Origin: Amblyornis subalaris
Lineage: Eukaryota; Chordata; Aves; Passeriformes; Ptilonorhynchidae
DNA: 64,000 bases
Direction of reading: 5' to 3'
Assembly: GCA_018881555.1 (NCBI GenBank)
Contig: JACAXG010000052.1
Span: 1,302,001-1,366,000 of the forward strand
Part shown: in pieces, positions 9,416-22,092 of the stretch
Layout: every line of letters starts with the position of its first letter
How positions within the stretch are numbered: position 1 is the first letter of the stretch
The notes under the pieces: generated by a model
What the model was told of the DNA's origin: nothing
The model's database searches: none
Seen by the model: only the letters and a program-made list of their open reading frames with translations
Made by a program: the position numbers and the translations under genes

Positions 9416-12400
9416 ATGTGAGAGATTTTTCTATTAAAATAAACATTAGAATAGGGCATTATTTGCTGAATTACTTTTTAATATTTTGTTTTTTAACAGG
9501 CATTATTCCTCCCATGAAATCTAAGCATTGTGAAATCATTGTGAGAGGGCAAAATAGCTGGCAATGGAGTAATATTTTTCATATTTACTCAAAGCTTCTG
9601 CCCTCTACTGTAAAAATATACCTCTTATTTAAGAAGCAGCAGCATCTGACTGAGGCAGCATTTCATGTGTCCTAACCTACTAGCCCAATATGGTTTCCCA
9701 AATCAGGAGGACCTAGAAGACTTGAAGTCCTGGAAATCTCTCATAAGAGCTATAGAAAGTATATAAAAGGAGATAATCCCTAGTGCAGCCACTAAGATGG
9801 TAATCTGAGGACGTCCAAAGAGCAAATGCACTGTCTGAGCTCACCAGACTTGGTGTGCGCACCTGGAGCCGCAGTTTGTCAAAAAGAATAAGCAGAAACT
9901 GAGACGCTGTTCTCAAAATGGCATCAGAATTGGTGGACATTGAAATCCAAAGAGGGTTGATACTACCTCAGTCTTTCTTGTGTAACTCCTGAGACATGTA
10001 TGCTACCAGCAAATCGAGGCCTTTTACTAAAAAATTACCTCCCTCTGTCTCATATTCCTCAGTGCAAAATAGAGTTCGAACATATGCTGTTTTTTGACTT
10101 AGAAGGAAAATCTACATCCCAAAAGGTAAGAGAAAAAATACTGAGAAGAAGGACAGATCTTTAGTGAAAAGAAAAACAGTAAAAGTCTTAATTTACTTCT
10201 CATCTCAGACCAGTGACCAGATATCACCTTAGTTTGTTGACAGAGTTAGTCTTTCAGGATTTTCATGAATCCTACAATGAAGCACATTTGGCACATTCAG
10301 TGGCTCTATCTGACCAGCACACTTTTTACGTACACAGTAAGCCAAGGTCAAGTGTGATTATCATGCAGGATCAGGCCAAATTTGAAAAAATTAACTAAAT
10401 TGCAGTACTTCAACCAATGAATATTCCTCATGTGGTAATATCTGTTNTATTTCTTTATCCCAGATGAAAAACTATAAGAAGAAAAAAAAATTGTGCTTCA
10501 CAAAAAAATGACAGAGCTCTCTGAGCTGCCCCTGACAGATTACTATCCTGGACCTTTTCCAGAGCCAAGTCACAGCCCTGCAGCTGACAGTGTGACCCAA
10601 AGCTCAGGTGTCCATAACCCACAACCATACTCACCACGTGTTCATCCATTGCTTGCTGGAATAAAACACCTGCTTTGCTCCAGGCCAACAAGTTAGAGAA
10701 ATAGACAATCCTGTTGTCAAAGGTTTCTTTATATCTTGTATATTTTTTTCAAACCAGTAACTGCAATGGCTGCTCTGGTTTACAATTAATGCAGAAATAA
10801 CATGGCAGAAAGACTTGCGGAATTATCCCACTTGGGATGCAGATCCACACTAGAATTTGACCATGACAAAACCAAGGTTTCCAGTGTCAATGGCTGCTGC
10901 TTTTCTACCCCTTCAGGTTTGCTGAGCCAGCTGATTTGTGGTGTATTTTAACAGCAAACCTAGCTGTAAACTAGCTTAAAAAGAACAGCTCTCCATGAAG
11001 GCATTTTTAACTATAGAATAGGTGGAATCACCATCTGCATGCACTCCAGTAATTTATGATGTGGTATTATACCTTATTTCAATAGTGACTCATTTAGTCT
11101 AGTAGGCTAATAGTGATTTGCATCAACCTTTCCACCTTCATCAGTTCACTGCCTAATTTTGCAGTCCAACCCACAGATGATATTTTACTTTCTTATCTGG
11201 GCTGGTAATCATTTCATATTATATAAGGGACATTCATGGAAGGTTTAAATTCAACGTAGATGCAGGGAATAATTGAAAACAGAAAAATATGTTATAGGTT
11301 GATCCATGAAAATGTAGTTTTCCAAAGTGGTCTCTAGGTAAAAATAAAGTTTGTCCCTTTTTTTTTTAAGCTGAGATTCCAAGGTTGTTTGGGTTTTCTT
11401 TTTTTCAAAATAAAAACACGGTCTTTTTTCCTTTAGAAACACTCAGATTTTTTTATCAGTTCTGTTTTTGACAAGATTGGAAAAGCAATCAGCTGAAATA
11501 CTAAATANATCATATGAAAATATACTGCATGATACAACATAAAAACAGAGTAAAGTAAATTATGAAGCTGAATGAATTTCTCATTCTTTANATGAAATAC
11601 CTAACCAAGAGAAAGGTAAATACTTTTACACTATTGAGACAAAATGAGAGGGGAAATAATCCATTTATTCTTTACTCTTTAGAAATGTCATCAAAAGACA
11701 TTTTTTTCTGCAGTATTTCAACTGCAGCAAAAAGATATTTCCTAAAAAAAATGTATGGGTTGTGGGAGGAGTGTTTAGAATTTTTCTCTGAAGAACATAT
11801 CCTTTGACTGATCTTGTTTACTGTCAGTATCCATTATTTAGGAGGCATTCATATGTAAGGATTCCATGTGTAAGATAAGGATCCTGCAGCATTAAGAACA
11901 CACTCTGAAATGGCCCCTAATAATGCATACCTTCATATTTTCCAAGTAAAAGGCATAAGCAGAAGTCTAATTCTGGCAGAAGTCCAGAGCAGCAACAATG
12001 AAGACCGTATGACACGTCAGTGGTGAGTCAGAAGGCAGAGTCACTATACATGATTTTTCCTGCATGTATCACCCTCAGCTGGAGGGCAAACTGACTCTCT
12101 TCCCGTTTTTGGAATAATCCAGNGAAAAGTGCTGGTATGACAGATAAACTCTCAGTTTTCATACTGGTCTCATTGATTTTATAAGCACTGTAGAAGTAGA
12201 ACCTGATGCTTGGGCAGTCTATGGCTCTCCACAGGCTTTACAATGTCCTGCCTACTTTTCTTGGTTAGGCCCCTGCATTTCTGTTTCTTCCTTTCNCTTT
12301 ATTACGCTCTTTGATGTTCTCTAATCTTTGTTGGCCTTTTGAATACTCCCCCGAGGACTGGTGATTCATCTTAGGATCTAATCATTACTTTCTGATGGCT

Positions 12401-13726
12401 CTCCAGCCTTCTTAAGCGTCCACTAACTGCTACCAGCTCAAGCATGTACACTTTAAAGCTCTCCTGCTCATCTCCTTTCCTTCTTCATAGAATAGTTTCC
12501 CTGCTTACTTTTTACCTTCCCTCTGCCTGTACATATATACACATGGGAGAAGATGTCTATTAAAGAGGTGGAGAGCCTGAGGGGATTCTTAGCAAATTGG
12601 CTGGTATTCAGGAGTCAAGGTTTTGGCAGGCAGAAGCCCATGAGAAAGGGCAGGCACGACNCCTGGATGAAGAATGTAATTTATTTAAAACAAATAAAAA
12701 AAACAAACAAACAAGAAAAAAAAAGTGGATATATATATTTCTACAAAAAGTAGATCAAGATGGAAGAACAGCAACAAAACACAAAGAATGAAAACTCCTC
12801 ACTGTTAAGATTTGTTAAACGATAACATTTCAAACCAAAATAAAAAAAAACAAAACAGCTAAAGTAACACAAGAGAAATAACACTGTTAAACTTCTTTCT
12901 ACAGTACGGCACAGACAGACCACTGGCAAAGGCTATTGGTATCTTTTTCCACAATTGCATAAATACTTTCCAAAGATCAACAATTATTGGGCCACAGTGG
13001 GCAATTGAATTTCCTCTGCAGGATTTTAATTCATGTATAAAATAGAAACAGAGATCAAACCCAAAATAAACAAAAATTCAATAACTTGAATACAAGAGCT
13101 TCCACATATGAAGAGGTTGAAAAGAGTTTACATGCAAAACATAACTGACAACCAAGAAATGACAAAACACAGAAGGATAATTTGGACCTAATAAAACATG
13201 ATCACAAGGAATCCCACTTCCAGAAGGAAAAGTGAGTATCTTATGCCTAAGCACCATCCTATGACGTGACAGATCTCCAGCAGTACATGCTGTGTAAAAA
13301 TAAAGCAATATTTCTCTTGAAACGTGTTTCCCTTTGTCTTGATACAGATGTGCCTTTAGGGTAGGTTTTGCACAAGAAACATAAAATTGNGGTTTACCTT
13401 ATATTGCCACCTAGTGGCACAATGATCAATTCCAAGACAATCCTCTTTGAAAGAAAGTACTGTTCCAGGATTTACAGGCTACTGCAGAAAAGAGTTAACC
13501 AAAACACAGTATTAATAACAGCACACAGGAAAATGGAGCTTAGTCTGCAGGACAACACAAGCCCCGAATATTCAGTTAATTGTGAGTGCATGAATACAAG
13601 CCCACAGAACACTGAAGCATTGAAGAAGTCACAGACAGGACATGCCAGTCATAGGCAGGTAATATGGAAGACACAAAATAACAGCTTTTAGCTGATTTAA
13701 AAGAAGGAAAATAATAAACAACCTAC
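9416..13726. other. Unassigned AT-rich non-coding sequence
   Basis: Only short frames without domain patterns. A-rich low complexity lies at about 12685-12725 and 12838-12858. No interspersed repeat, RNA gene or convincing exon could be recognised. Confidence 0.6.
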
Positions 13727-13834
13727 CAATTACAATATGGTCTATGACATAACATGAATCACCACCTCCATTAAGNTTAGCATAAAATGCACAAGACTCT
13801 TGATGGTTAGGAAGCTCCATCAGAAACATCTGTC
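13727..13834 (-). other. Candidate protein-coding exon, 108 bp, phase-symmetric
   Basis: On the minus strand GGCTACAG precedes base 13834 and TTG/GTAGGTTG follows base 13727, giving AG and GT boundaries around 108 bases. The frame stays open throughout, within open frame 13629-13889, and the length is a multiple of three, so skipping would keep frame. The peptide includes MELPNHQESCAFYA and GGGDSCYVIDH. I do not recognise the family, the acceptor tract is only moderately pyrimidine-rich, and an N falls at 13776. A chance open frame remains likely. Confidence 0.2.
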
Positions 13835-14041
13835 CTGTAGCCAAATAATCTGATAAATGGCTTAAGCAGGGAAAGCTTACAAGAACCATAAATGTTCCTC
13901 AGATCCAGCTTAGGTGTCTCACAGTTAGTCTGACTTTATCGTCCTCCATTCCCTTGTCAGTCATCAAGGAAAAATAATTACTGCCACNGGTGATTTATCC
14001 TACTCTAAATCTGCAGCCAAGGTAAGCCTGAAGATGCCTAT

Positions 14042-14152
14042 TTGTCTTCAGTGACTGTGAAAGGAGCCTAAGGAAATCAGCTTATATTAACACCAGCNTA
14101 AGCTGAGCTCATTGCAGGCGGTCATGAGCCAACTCAGGAAAAGCTCAAGGGT
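14042..14152. repeat. Unnamed dispersed repeat, copy A
   Basis: TTGTCTTCAGTGACTGTGAA and TCATGAGCCAACTCAGGAAA resemble, in the same order and orientation, sequences of copy B about 500 bases downstream (TCTCTTCACTGACTATAG and CCATTAGCCACCTGAAAAAC). Copy A is shorter between the two matching blocks. Family unknown; it could be an LTR or a non-autonomous DNA transposon. Confidence 0.4.
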
Positions 14153-14551
14153 AAAATTTACTAATGTAGAATTCATTAGTTGCCTAAACACATAGCCTGA
14201 ATTCACAAACATTGAACTTAATACTTTGTTCTCAATAGTTAAAGCCTCTCCCTGGATTTTCTCATTTTCAAAAAATAAAATATGCTTTGTAACGCAAGGG
14301 TGATGCCAATACAGGAGGAAAGCCAAAACCCGATAAATTATTTACTTGTTAGGTAGTCACAGGGCATACAGGACATGCTACTGGGCTCCTTATGTAAAAG
14401 ACATCTGGTAGATGTAAACACAAGCTCTGGTTTTCATATGCCTGATGTAACTACAAGTTTGGTAACCAGCAAGGAAGGCAAAATACTTGGTGGCCGTGAA
14501 TGTGGACACCTCAGCTGAAATGAACTGAACCACTTGATAGCAGGTCCTCAG

Positions 14552-14730
14552 TTCTCTTCACTGACTATAGAGAGAATGCTTGGTGAGAGCACCAGGTGTA
14601 GACATCTGGGCATGTTCGATTCAGAGCCACCTGGATGCCGCTAAGTGTCCTCATTTGCCTCCAGCTTCCACTTCAGTTGTACAGAAGCACTTAGAGATGC
14701 AGCCATTAGCCACCTGAAAAACTCAGTGAG
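14552..14730. repeat. Unnamed dispersed repeat, copy B
   Basis: Diverged partner of the repeat at 14042-14152, longer by roughly 70 bases in the middle. It includes TGGGCATGTTCGATTCAGAG, which I associate from memory with bird dispersed repeats but cannot assign. Confidence 0.4.
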
Positions 14731-15941
14731 AAGATAATACCCAGAGGGAACTTCAACCAAAAAGGAAGCATGATTAGTGATTATATTGGAAGACGTGAAG
14801 ATTGAAGAGTCTGAGTTTAGCTCAGTAAGGAAAGGGAAGAGTCTGATTTGATATAAATAAGGAGAATGTGGAGAAGACACTTTCAAAATCTGTTGCTTAG
14901 CTTTAGNTTATGAGTCCATAGATATTTTAAAATTTGAAATGTCAGCTAATAAGGCATGTGTAAATTGATTATTAGCCTGTATTTTGTATTTCAAGTCTGT
15001 TTTCAATCAAAAGCTGTCAGACTAATTTTCAAACCATAATATGATCCTGAAAGATTTTTATCAGCACTGGAAGGAAGTCTGTGGGTAGGAAAGGTGTTTG
15101 ACATACCACAAACTGCTTGGAATCTGACAGAAAGAGGACTATAAAATCCCTTATACACCCACTTCAAAAGGTCACAAGGGAAGATAAATGTTTGCAACTG
15201 TTCATGCCAAAAGTCCTTGTACATCAGTATTTTATCTCCAACAATGGGAAAAAGAATGGATTTATGACAAAGAGTTAAGGAGGGAGCAGCAATATATCTT
15301 CCAGAGTACTCAGCCACCTTCCAGAGTTCTACAGCTTAGGGCCTTCTTGAATCACAGTTATTTGATAGCCCCTTCTGGATTTCTTTTCCACGAAGCACAG
15401 GATGAAGAGGCATCGGCCTCCTGTTACAGTAGAACTCATGATACAGAACTCTGATCACAAACACAAATCTACCTACTTGTAAAATGACAACCAAGTGAAA
15501 AGAATGAGTGTTCTGTTATCATAGAACTTGATATAATTGGACAAGCACAAATTTTCACCATTCAGGTGCTTTTATACCTCTATATGTCTTCCTAGTTGAT
15601 AACAGTATGATGGATTCATATAGAATAAGTGCCTTGATTTTCCTGCCCTCTATGATATTGTGGGAAACTTTTTCCTTGAAAAAAGAAAACTTATAAAAAT
15701 TTTGGCTTTTATTATATGGCTTTAAACAGCTTTCTGCATGTTGACAAAGATTTTATGTGAAATAGTTTTTCTTGACTTAGAATTATATATGCAAGTCACA
15801 GGTGGCATCACTTGAATCACATCTCACTTCTAACTCTGTGTTCAAGAGAAATATTTTTCCTGAGAAAAACTTTCAAAAATATCTAGAAAAAGCATAATGA
15901 AAAATTTCTTTGTTACTGGTGCACACGATGGCAAAAGCACA
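14731..15941. other. Unassigned non-coding sequence
   Basis: A 104-codon minus-strand frame (15003-15317) and an 88-codon plus-strand frame (15188-15454) overlap each other and show no domain pattern; both fit chance. Nothing else identified. Confidence 0.55.
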
Positions 15942-16110
15942 ACCTAGGGTGAGGAATAGCGGGAGGTGTTAAATTTCAGGATTTAGATATGTGCTTTGAG
16001 GTTACGGATTAGAAAAAGGTGCTGGGCTAAGAATTAGATGTAGAGCTGAGGGCTTTGCTAGCACTGTGGGATTGTGCTCTGACCTAGGGTGAGGGCCAAG
16101 GAAGGGGAGG
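15942..16110. repeat. Degenerate GATTAG/TTAGG-like motif patch
   Basis: ACCTAGGGTGAGG occurs at 15942-15954 and again at 16082-16094. Between them lie GATTTAG, GGATTAG, GGGCTAAG, AATTAG and GAGGGCT motifs. It resembles a very decayed minisatellite. Confidence 0.35.
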
Positions 16111-16954
16111 CCTCCATCTCTGTTCCACACACATCACTGTCTCTTCCCACTGCTCTGCTGGCTGAGCTCCCTCCTGCCCAGCCTCCATTTCATGGGCAGT
16201 CATTTGCTTTTACAGAGGGGCTCTCACAATAAATAACTAAGTGCTTGCCCTCTAACGTGCATCTCTCTCTCCTATCCCACAACATCCCTGCTTCTCTGAG
16301 CTCCATAAGGGGCTTTGGTAGGGCAAAGTCGGTTAGCGGGATGGATTTGGAGGTAGTGGTTGGATTTTGGGTTTGGTTTTTTTCTTCGTGAGGGTTGTCC
16401 TGTGTGGGAGGAGGCCATGGACTGCCATGTGCCAGACACAGTCCATGCCAACTCCATAGCGGACAAAACGCAAGCACCGTATGATAGAATCACATACGTT
16501 TCTGGAGCCTCAGCAAAGAAATGTTAGGTAGTTAATGCTGAGGCAAAGGGACAAGGAAAGAGACGATCCTAGAGCAGGAGACACAAGAGAAAATGCCAGA
16601 GAGGAAGGGCAAAAGAGAAGGAAAGATGCCCAAAAATGGCAGCCTGACTAAGTGTTGGGCTAAAAAGAGACCCTGAGCAAGGGTTGTAGCCAAATGTCAG
16701 ACTGGGCAGGAACAGAGAGAAGAATCAGGAGGAGGTATGACTCTAAAGGGACTGTAGTTGGTGGAGGAAACTATTATTGGACCAGTTAAATAAAAAGGAG
16801 CATGAAGATAAAAGGAACTGCTACACACAAACCCCAGCATCCTGCATCACCAATTGGCTCACCAAAGGATCTGAGTGTTAATGGAGCGAATGGTTTAGAG
16901 GCATGAAAGGGGAGAGCAGAGATGCCCAGAGGGTAGCCAGGGCATTTTCCCTGC
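16111..16954. other. Unassigned GC-richer sequence
   Basis: Locally higher GC than the rest of the window, with purine-rich runs at about 16500-16740. CpG is still sparse, so I do not call a CpG island or promoter. Confidence 0.45.
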
Positions 16955-17032
16955 TTTTTGGTTTGGTTTGGTTTTGTTGGTTTTTGGGTTGTTTGTGTTT
17001 CAAGGTTGGGTTTTTTTTATTTGGTGGGGGTG
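16955..17032. repeat. GT-rich low-complexity tract (TTTGG/TTGG)n
   Basis: About 78 bases almost free of A and C, built from TTTGG, TTTTGTTGG and TTTGGG units, ending in a run of Gs. Confidence 0.85.
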
Positions 17033-17199
17033 GCAGTTAATACCAGGATCAGTAATAAAAAGTTTTGTTAATTACACTGATTCAAATACCCTGATATAAG
17101 CCTGGGGTTTTGCCCATCACAATTATCTCCCCAGGCTTTTCCTCCATAACCTTCCAAACCTGGTCTCCTGGTGGGCCTAACACATGTGAGCTAAGATTG

Positions 17200-17420
17200 A
17201 GAANGGACTCTTGGACTGCAGGCTTAGAGTGAGGGTCTGAATACCTTGGATTAGGGATTCAGGCATCCCATTAGGATTTCTGCTTAGGGACTTGCTTTCA
17301 GGCCAGGGCTGGGGATTGAACTCACCTTTGAGGCTTAGGATTTAGCCTTTGGGATTCAGGAAAGTCTTCAGGTGAATGTTCTGGGTCTGCTTAAGGTTCC
17401 TGGTAAAGGGGTAAGGTGCA
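17200..17420. repeat. Degenerate TTAGGG/GATTCAGG-like minisatellite
   Basis: Motifs GGCTTAG, GGATTAGGGATTCAGG, ATTAGGATTT, GCTTAGGG, GGCTTAGGATTTAG and TTGGGATTCAGG recur at irregular spacing of about 15-30 bases. The style matches the patch at 15942-16110, 1.1 kb upstream. It could be a decayed minisatellite or an internal telomere-like relic; the spacing is too irregular to call true telomeric repeats. Confidence 0.4.
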
Positions 17421-19605
17421 GGCCGGCTTTTCCTGGTTTCGTACACATTAGAAAAACTACCTGTCTCAGTCACTCTTATTTTGGCTATGTTTTACAGAAT
17501 AAGTGTTTGATTTTCTATTTGTGATACATCTCTAATAAAAGTTTATATCAAACCATGTTTTGGTTCAATCAATTTCATTTAGTATGTTTATGCTAGTTTA
17601 ATTTGTTTCCTTGTTTAATTTGATGGTCTATTTATACTTTTCCTTGAAGTTGGTGAATAGTTGAAAAGATCTACCATATAGTAAATGAAAGCAGGAGCCA
17701 GGACANATTGCCTGTGAAGCTAATTTAAAGCTGATATGGCAAACGGAGCTAGGGATCACGCGCACAAATTGCATTTCTTGCTTTTTGCCAGCAAAGGGAG
17801 CTGTTAAACCCTTCAAACTGCTACATCCCAGAGACTAAAGGAAAGCAGGAACCTGAACTTGACTATTATCACTAAAACGAATGTGTCCAATTAAATTGTT
17901 TATTGCCTGGGCTTCTTCTGTTGTTTATACATAAAATATTTCTTTTTTTTCCCCATAATGGTTTATTCCACAATTCTTCACACACATCACTGATAAAGGC
18001 TGAAACTCCATTCACAACAAGTCACAACCTCCTCGTGAAAATTACCTAACTTTCAATCACATAGTAGCTATAACTGAATAAAAGGAAGACTAAAAACCTC
18101 TAGGTGATATCACATTCTGACTAGGTGTCTATTGTCATCCTTTTGTGACAGATTNGCATTGTAACTGATAAACTTTTGCTCTTCAATAATAACATCTTAT
18201 TTGGGCTGCATTTTATCTCCTTGAGGTAGTGATGAAATCCTTCTGCTTTCAAAACATAACTACAAAGCCCATACTGTAACACACTAGTTGCATGAATGTT
18301 AGAGCTGATAAATCATTAACTATTCTTTTTCTGGTCTTTTATCAACTCACTGTATACTTAAACATAACAAAGTTCCATTTTAACCCCTCAAAAAAAATCC
18401 AAAAGACNGGAAAATATAAGTGGGTGTCTATAAAAAGTAAAGATGTTACTTTCCTCTGTTCACTTATCACTTGAACTGTCTTTCTTAACATTGCCAAGAC
18501 TAAGGAAAAATAAACTTTGCTGTCTAATGTTCTCTGTTGACACATATTAGTAGCATTACAGATGACCTAGTATTTATTCTGCATATGCTCTAAGTGTAAC
18601 TGAGCATTACAAAAAAACACTGAAAATCTTTGTTCATTCTGTAACTATGACAAAGGGACCACATTTGTATGACAGAAGCAAAAAGGTGTAAAGCAATTTG
18701 GAATGATAAACCAGCGAAGTATATGTTATCAAATGGCAATGGAGCGGCAAGGGAAGAACCACACAGTCTGAAACAATTTTCAAATTNCTTGTAGTTTAAG
18801 TACCTGTGGTGCAAGCTGGATGCCAACTCTGAATGGCAAAACAATGATTACTGGTCCAGAGTTGTTTCGTGAAAATCTGTCAAAAAGACATGAGAACACA
18901 TAGAACAATTCAGACATGTCCGTTTGTTGAGCAGGTACTATTTTTCCACCTGAAGCTATAAACTACAATTTGAGCTAATTTAACATACCATTTTAAATTA
19001 AATGAAAGAAATAATTACTCTTTCTATTAACAGCTCAGCTCCTGACTTTGCCCTCTGCCCTTATTTTGAGCTCACTCCAGCCCCCACTGGACTTACAGAG
19101 GTAATCCAATTTGCTAAACTTTCAGAAAACTTCATTTACACTTCTCGTCCGTCTCTCCCACCCCCACAAAAAAGTGAAGTGTTTTGTGCCAGGAAGTTAT
19201 TTTTCAATCTGCTTGAGCCAGTCGCAAAGACTCCTCAAGAGGTAGGACCATTCAACTTAAACCAGGGTGAGGAAAGATTGGTGGTACTGCACCATGTAGC
19301 TTCGCTCTCAGTTCCTGGCATGAGTATGAAACAGATCATTTATAAGGAACTTGCTTCCACAGAAATCGACATCGGATTTTTCTTCTCAGAGGTTAAAAAA
19401 GAAAAATTAGATACCATAATAGGCACAATTGAAGTCATCATGACTGAAAGAGTGCATGCAGCTACTAGACTGAATCTAGTTAGCTAATTCAGAATTATCA
19501 CATTCTTCTCCTTCAATTCATTTTTATACTGTCCTCTCTTCTTTCAGCTGCAGAAACCCAGGCTTCTGAGCTTTACAATGTTTGAATGATTTTATATCTT
19601 TTATG
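17421..19605. other. Unassigned non-coding sequence, with the longest non-repeat frame at 19002-19487
   Basis: AT-rich. The plus-strand frame 19002-19487 (161 codons) is the longest outside repeats. It has T at -3 of its ATG, shows no recognised domain, and is followed after about 120 bases by a CR1 tail. A frame of this length is expected by chance in 64 kb of such composition, so I do not annotate a gene. Confidence 0.5.
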
Positions 19606-19663
19606 GTTGGTCTCAAGGGTCTTTTCCAATGTAAATGATCATGTGATACCATGATTTTATGAA
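19606..19663 (+). mobile_element. CR1 LINE 3'-tail fragment
   Basis: TTGGTCTCAAGGGTCTTTTC, then AATGTAAATGAT and ATGATTTTATGA, follow the order of the CR1 3' end (rule: GATCTTAAAGGTC, TTTTCCAACCTAAATGATT, then ATGATTCTATGA). Only about 58 bases remain, and they are well diverged. Confidence 0.5.
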
Positions 19664-21663
19664 CGTTGCTTTTAAGTGTGCCTTCTCAAAATTTCCTAAT
19701 TGTTTCCTCTTTTCTTTCGTGTTTATACTCACATACAACCTGCCTATGTATGTCAATATGCCTCAAACAACTTAAATGTGAAAACAGCATACAAGAATTT
19801 AGAAAGCCCATGACTAACCTACTTGTGTCTTGTTTCAGTCAACTGCAGTGAAAAGACATGGTCTGCTTTCTGCATGACAATACCTCAGTTAGCCCGGGCT
19901 ACACTTCTTGAAAAAGCATCTCCTTACTCATACTACAAATGCCTCAAGAACACTTTTTCACCTTTTCCATGTTGTTAGATGTATGTGCCATTTCTGTTTC
20001 TCACAATATTTCATCAAGAGAAAAGGCACAGTGTGACTCTNGGGCAGCACAATCAGAAAAAAAAACAGGAATCTGGACGTCATGAAACCAGAACAACACT
20101 GGTTGGCAGAACAGTTTTCCAAAAACAAACATCCTTTCAATCACAAAAAAATCTAGGGGTTATTGGCCTCTGTTGATACGAAAATCTTTCAGAGAAAAAA
20201 AAAGCCCTTTTGAAGAGATGGAAGTCTTTGAGAAAGGTCCTCCACCCTAAGTAAGCAGATATGGATTTTATCATGTTTCCAGAAAATCTCTGCTTTTATA
20301 AATTAGCCAAGTAAAAATTTTATTCTCATGTTGGTTTCTGAGCTCCAGTGCAGAAGTAATAATAAAGCACAAAGCAGTACACAAACACCTTTGATTATCA
20401 ATTCTGGGCTAGATATATGTTATTGAGATCAAGTGAATACATTTCATCTTCAGCNGAGGTGCACTTCAGAAACATCTGCTAAAACTTTGGCCTCATTTAA
20501 ATCAAGTGAATCAACTGAAGAAAAAGTTGTTTTCATTAGAAACTGAAATGTATGCATAGACCCAAAGGAAAATTTTTAGCTTTTGTCTTTCCTTTCCTCA
20601 CATGAGGGAAAAATTAAAGGCAAAAGTAACATACCACAATGAAAAATCATAGGTTGTTACTTAACTGTGACCAAGAATGTGATACCTGTATTCTTACTAT
20701 CCAATTTAAGTAAACAGACATATTCAGAGAATGGAGTGCTACGGATCATCAATAAAATTATGCAAAACTCACATCTGTGACTTACTAGGCTGTGGAAAAT
20801 TCCATCCAGTGAGTTCACAGGAAAATTTGAAGCATTAAAAAGGATAATGGAAAATAGTGATGGGAACATCAAAGATATTCCTAGATAATCAAGTCTTTTC
20901 CTCTCCTACCATGGGAAGCAAGATTGTTATTTATTTTCTAGAAATGGAGCACCTTCCATCTTCAAGCCATATGGGTTTTCTAATTTATATTTTTTGANAA
21001 ATAATCTCTTCCCTGCTTGAGAAAAATCTTCTTATTTCTAGTCTTAAATTACTCACAGATAGTCTATATTTATTTCTTGAACTTACATGCCAGACATGTA
21101 AATATTTCTTCTCCTCACCACATATTTACTCTNGGAAGTATTATCTCCTCTCAGCTCTCATTTCATTAAGCTGAAAGAGCCATGTCTTCCTGGTTCCCCT
21201 CTGCCAAAGATGTTCTCTGTCTTCTGTCCTGAACCTATTCTATTTGCACTTCTGCCTTGATTTAATTTTTCTTGAATATGGATGATCCAAGTGACGTGCA
21301 ATATTTCAATCTTTGATAAAATTTTAAAGCAATGTTATCTTCCCTACATCCACCATTTAGGCACTGCAGTGCTTAATAGAGTTGTCAGGGTAATCCAGGT
21401 TCCCCAAGACTGGCAGCGTGATTTGGAATATTTACGCCGGCATATAGGCTCTATAAGCAAATAAGAAAGAAGAAATCCTTTGAAAGTTGAATGCCTGTGT
21501 CTCTCACTGTGAACAGCGCGGGAGCTTGGTCCACCAGGGATGAGAGCAGAGACTTCTTATGTAATAAGACCCCACAGAGTCTCTGAATGCTCTGTTTTCT
21601 TTTCAGAAACTTTAAAATTTTCACCTTTGATAATGTTTTTCTGTGAGAGGAACATGCATGGAT
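19664..21663. other. Unassigned AT-rich non-coding sequence
   Basis: Short frames only, several poly-A stretches near 20059 and 20195, and no recognised element. Confidence 0.6.
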
Positions 21664-22092
21664 TTTCCTGGAGTACCGTGGTGCTCCGTCCAGGTCTGAC
21701 AGTAGTACGAGAGACACAGGCATACAAAGGACCACCAAGGTGTTGAAGGCCCTGGAGCATCTCTTCTGTGGGGACAAGCTGAGAGAGCTGGGACTGTTCA
21801 GCCTGAAGAAGAGACATCTCAGGGGCAATTTCACCGGTGCATATAAATACCTGTAGGGAAGGTACAAAGAAGATGAAGCCAGGCTCTTCTTAGTGATGCC
21901 CAGTGGCAGAAGCAGAGGCAGTGGGCACAAATCAAAACACAGGAAAGTCTGGCTGAACAGGAAGCACATTCTTTACTTGTGAGGATGACTGAGCACTGGA
22001 ACAGGTTGCCCACATGTTGTCCTGGGCAGGGGAAGTTGGTCCAGATGATCCCCAGAAGTCACTTCCAGCCTCAACCATTATGTGATTCTGTG
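21664..22092 (+). mobile_element. CR1 LINE, 5'-truncated, with internal deletion
   Basis: A copy of the end of CR1 ORF2 plus 3' UTR. The order CCTGGAGTACCGTGG, CCTGGAGCATCTCTTCTGTG, CTGAGAGAGCTGGGACTGTT, CAGCCTGAAGAAGAG, GTGCATATAAATACCTG, GCCAGGCTCTTCTTAGTG, GAGCACTGGAACAGGTTGCC, GATGATCCCCAGAAG and finally ATGTGATTCTGTG matches the family. Translation shows TEHWNRLP, a conserved CR1 ORF2 ending. The stretch usually found between GGTTGCC and the final tail is largely missing, so an internal deletion is likely. Longer frames on the opposite strand here are antisense shadows. Confidence 0.92.

Noticed and set aside
9226..9459. Leu-Pro-Ser repeat frame on the minus strand
   Set aside because: Translation of the GGAA microsatellite.
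14605..14625. GTTCGATTCA resembling a tRNA B box
   Set aside because: The consensus is imperfect and no A box or cloverleaf stem could be found at the right distance; it lies inside the unnamed dispersed repeat.
21451..21969. 172-codon minus-strand frame
   Set aside because: Largely antisense to the CR1 copy at 21664-22092; the rest has no domain pattern.
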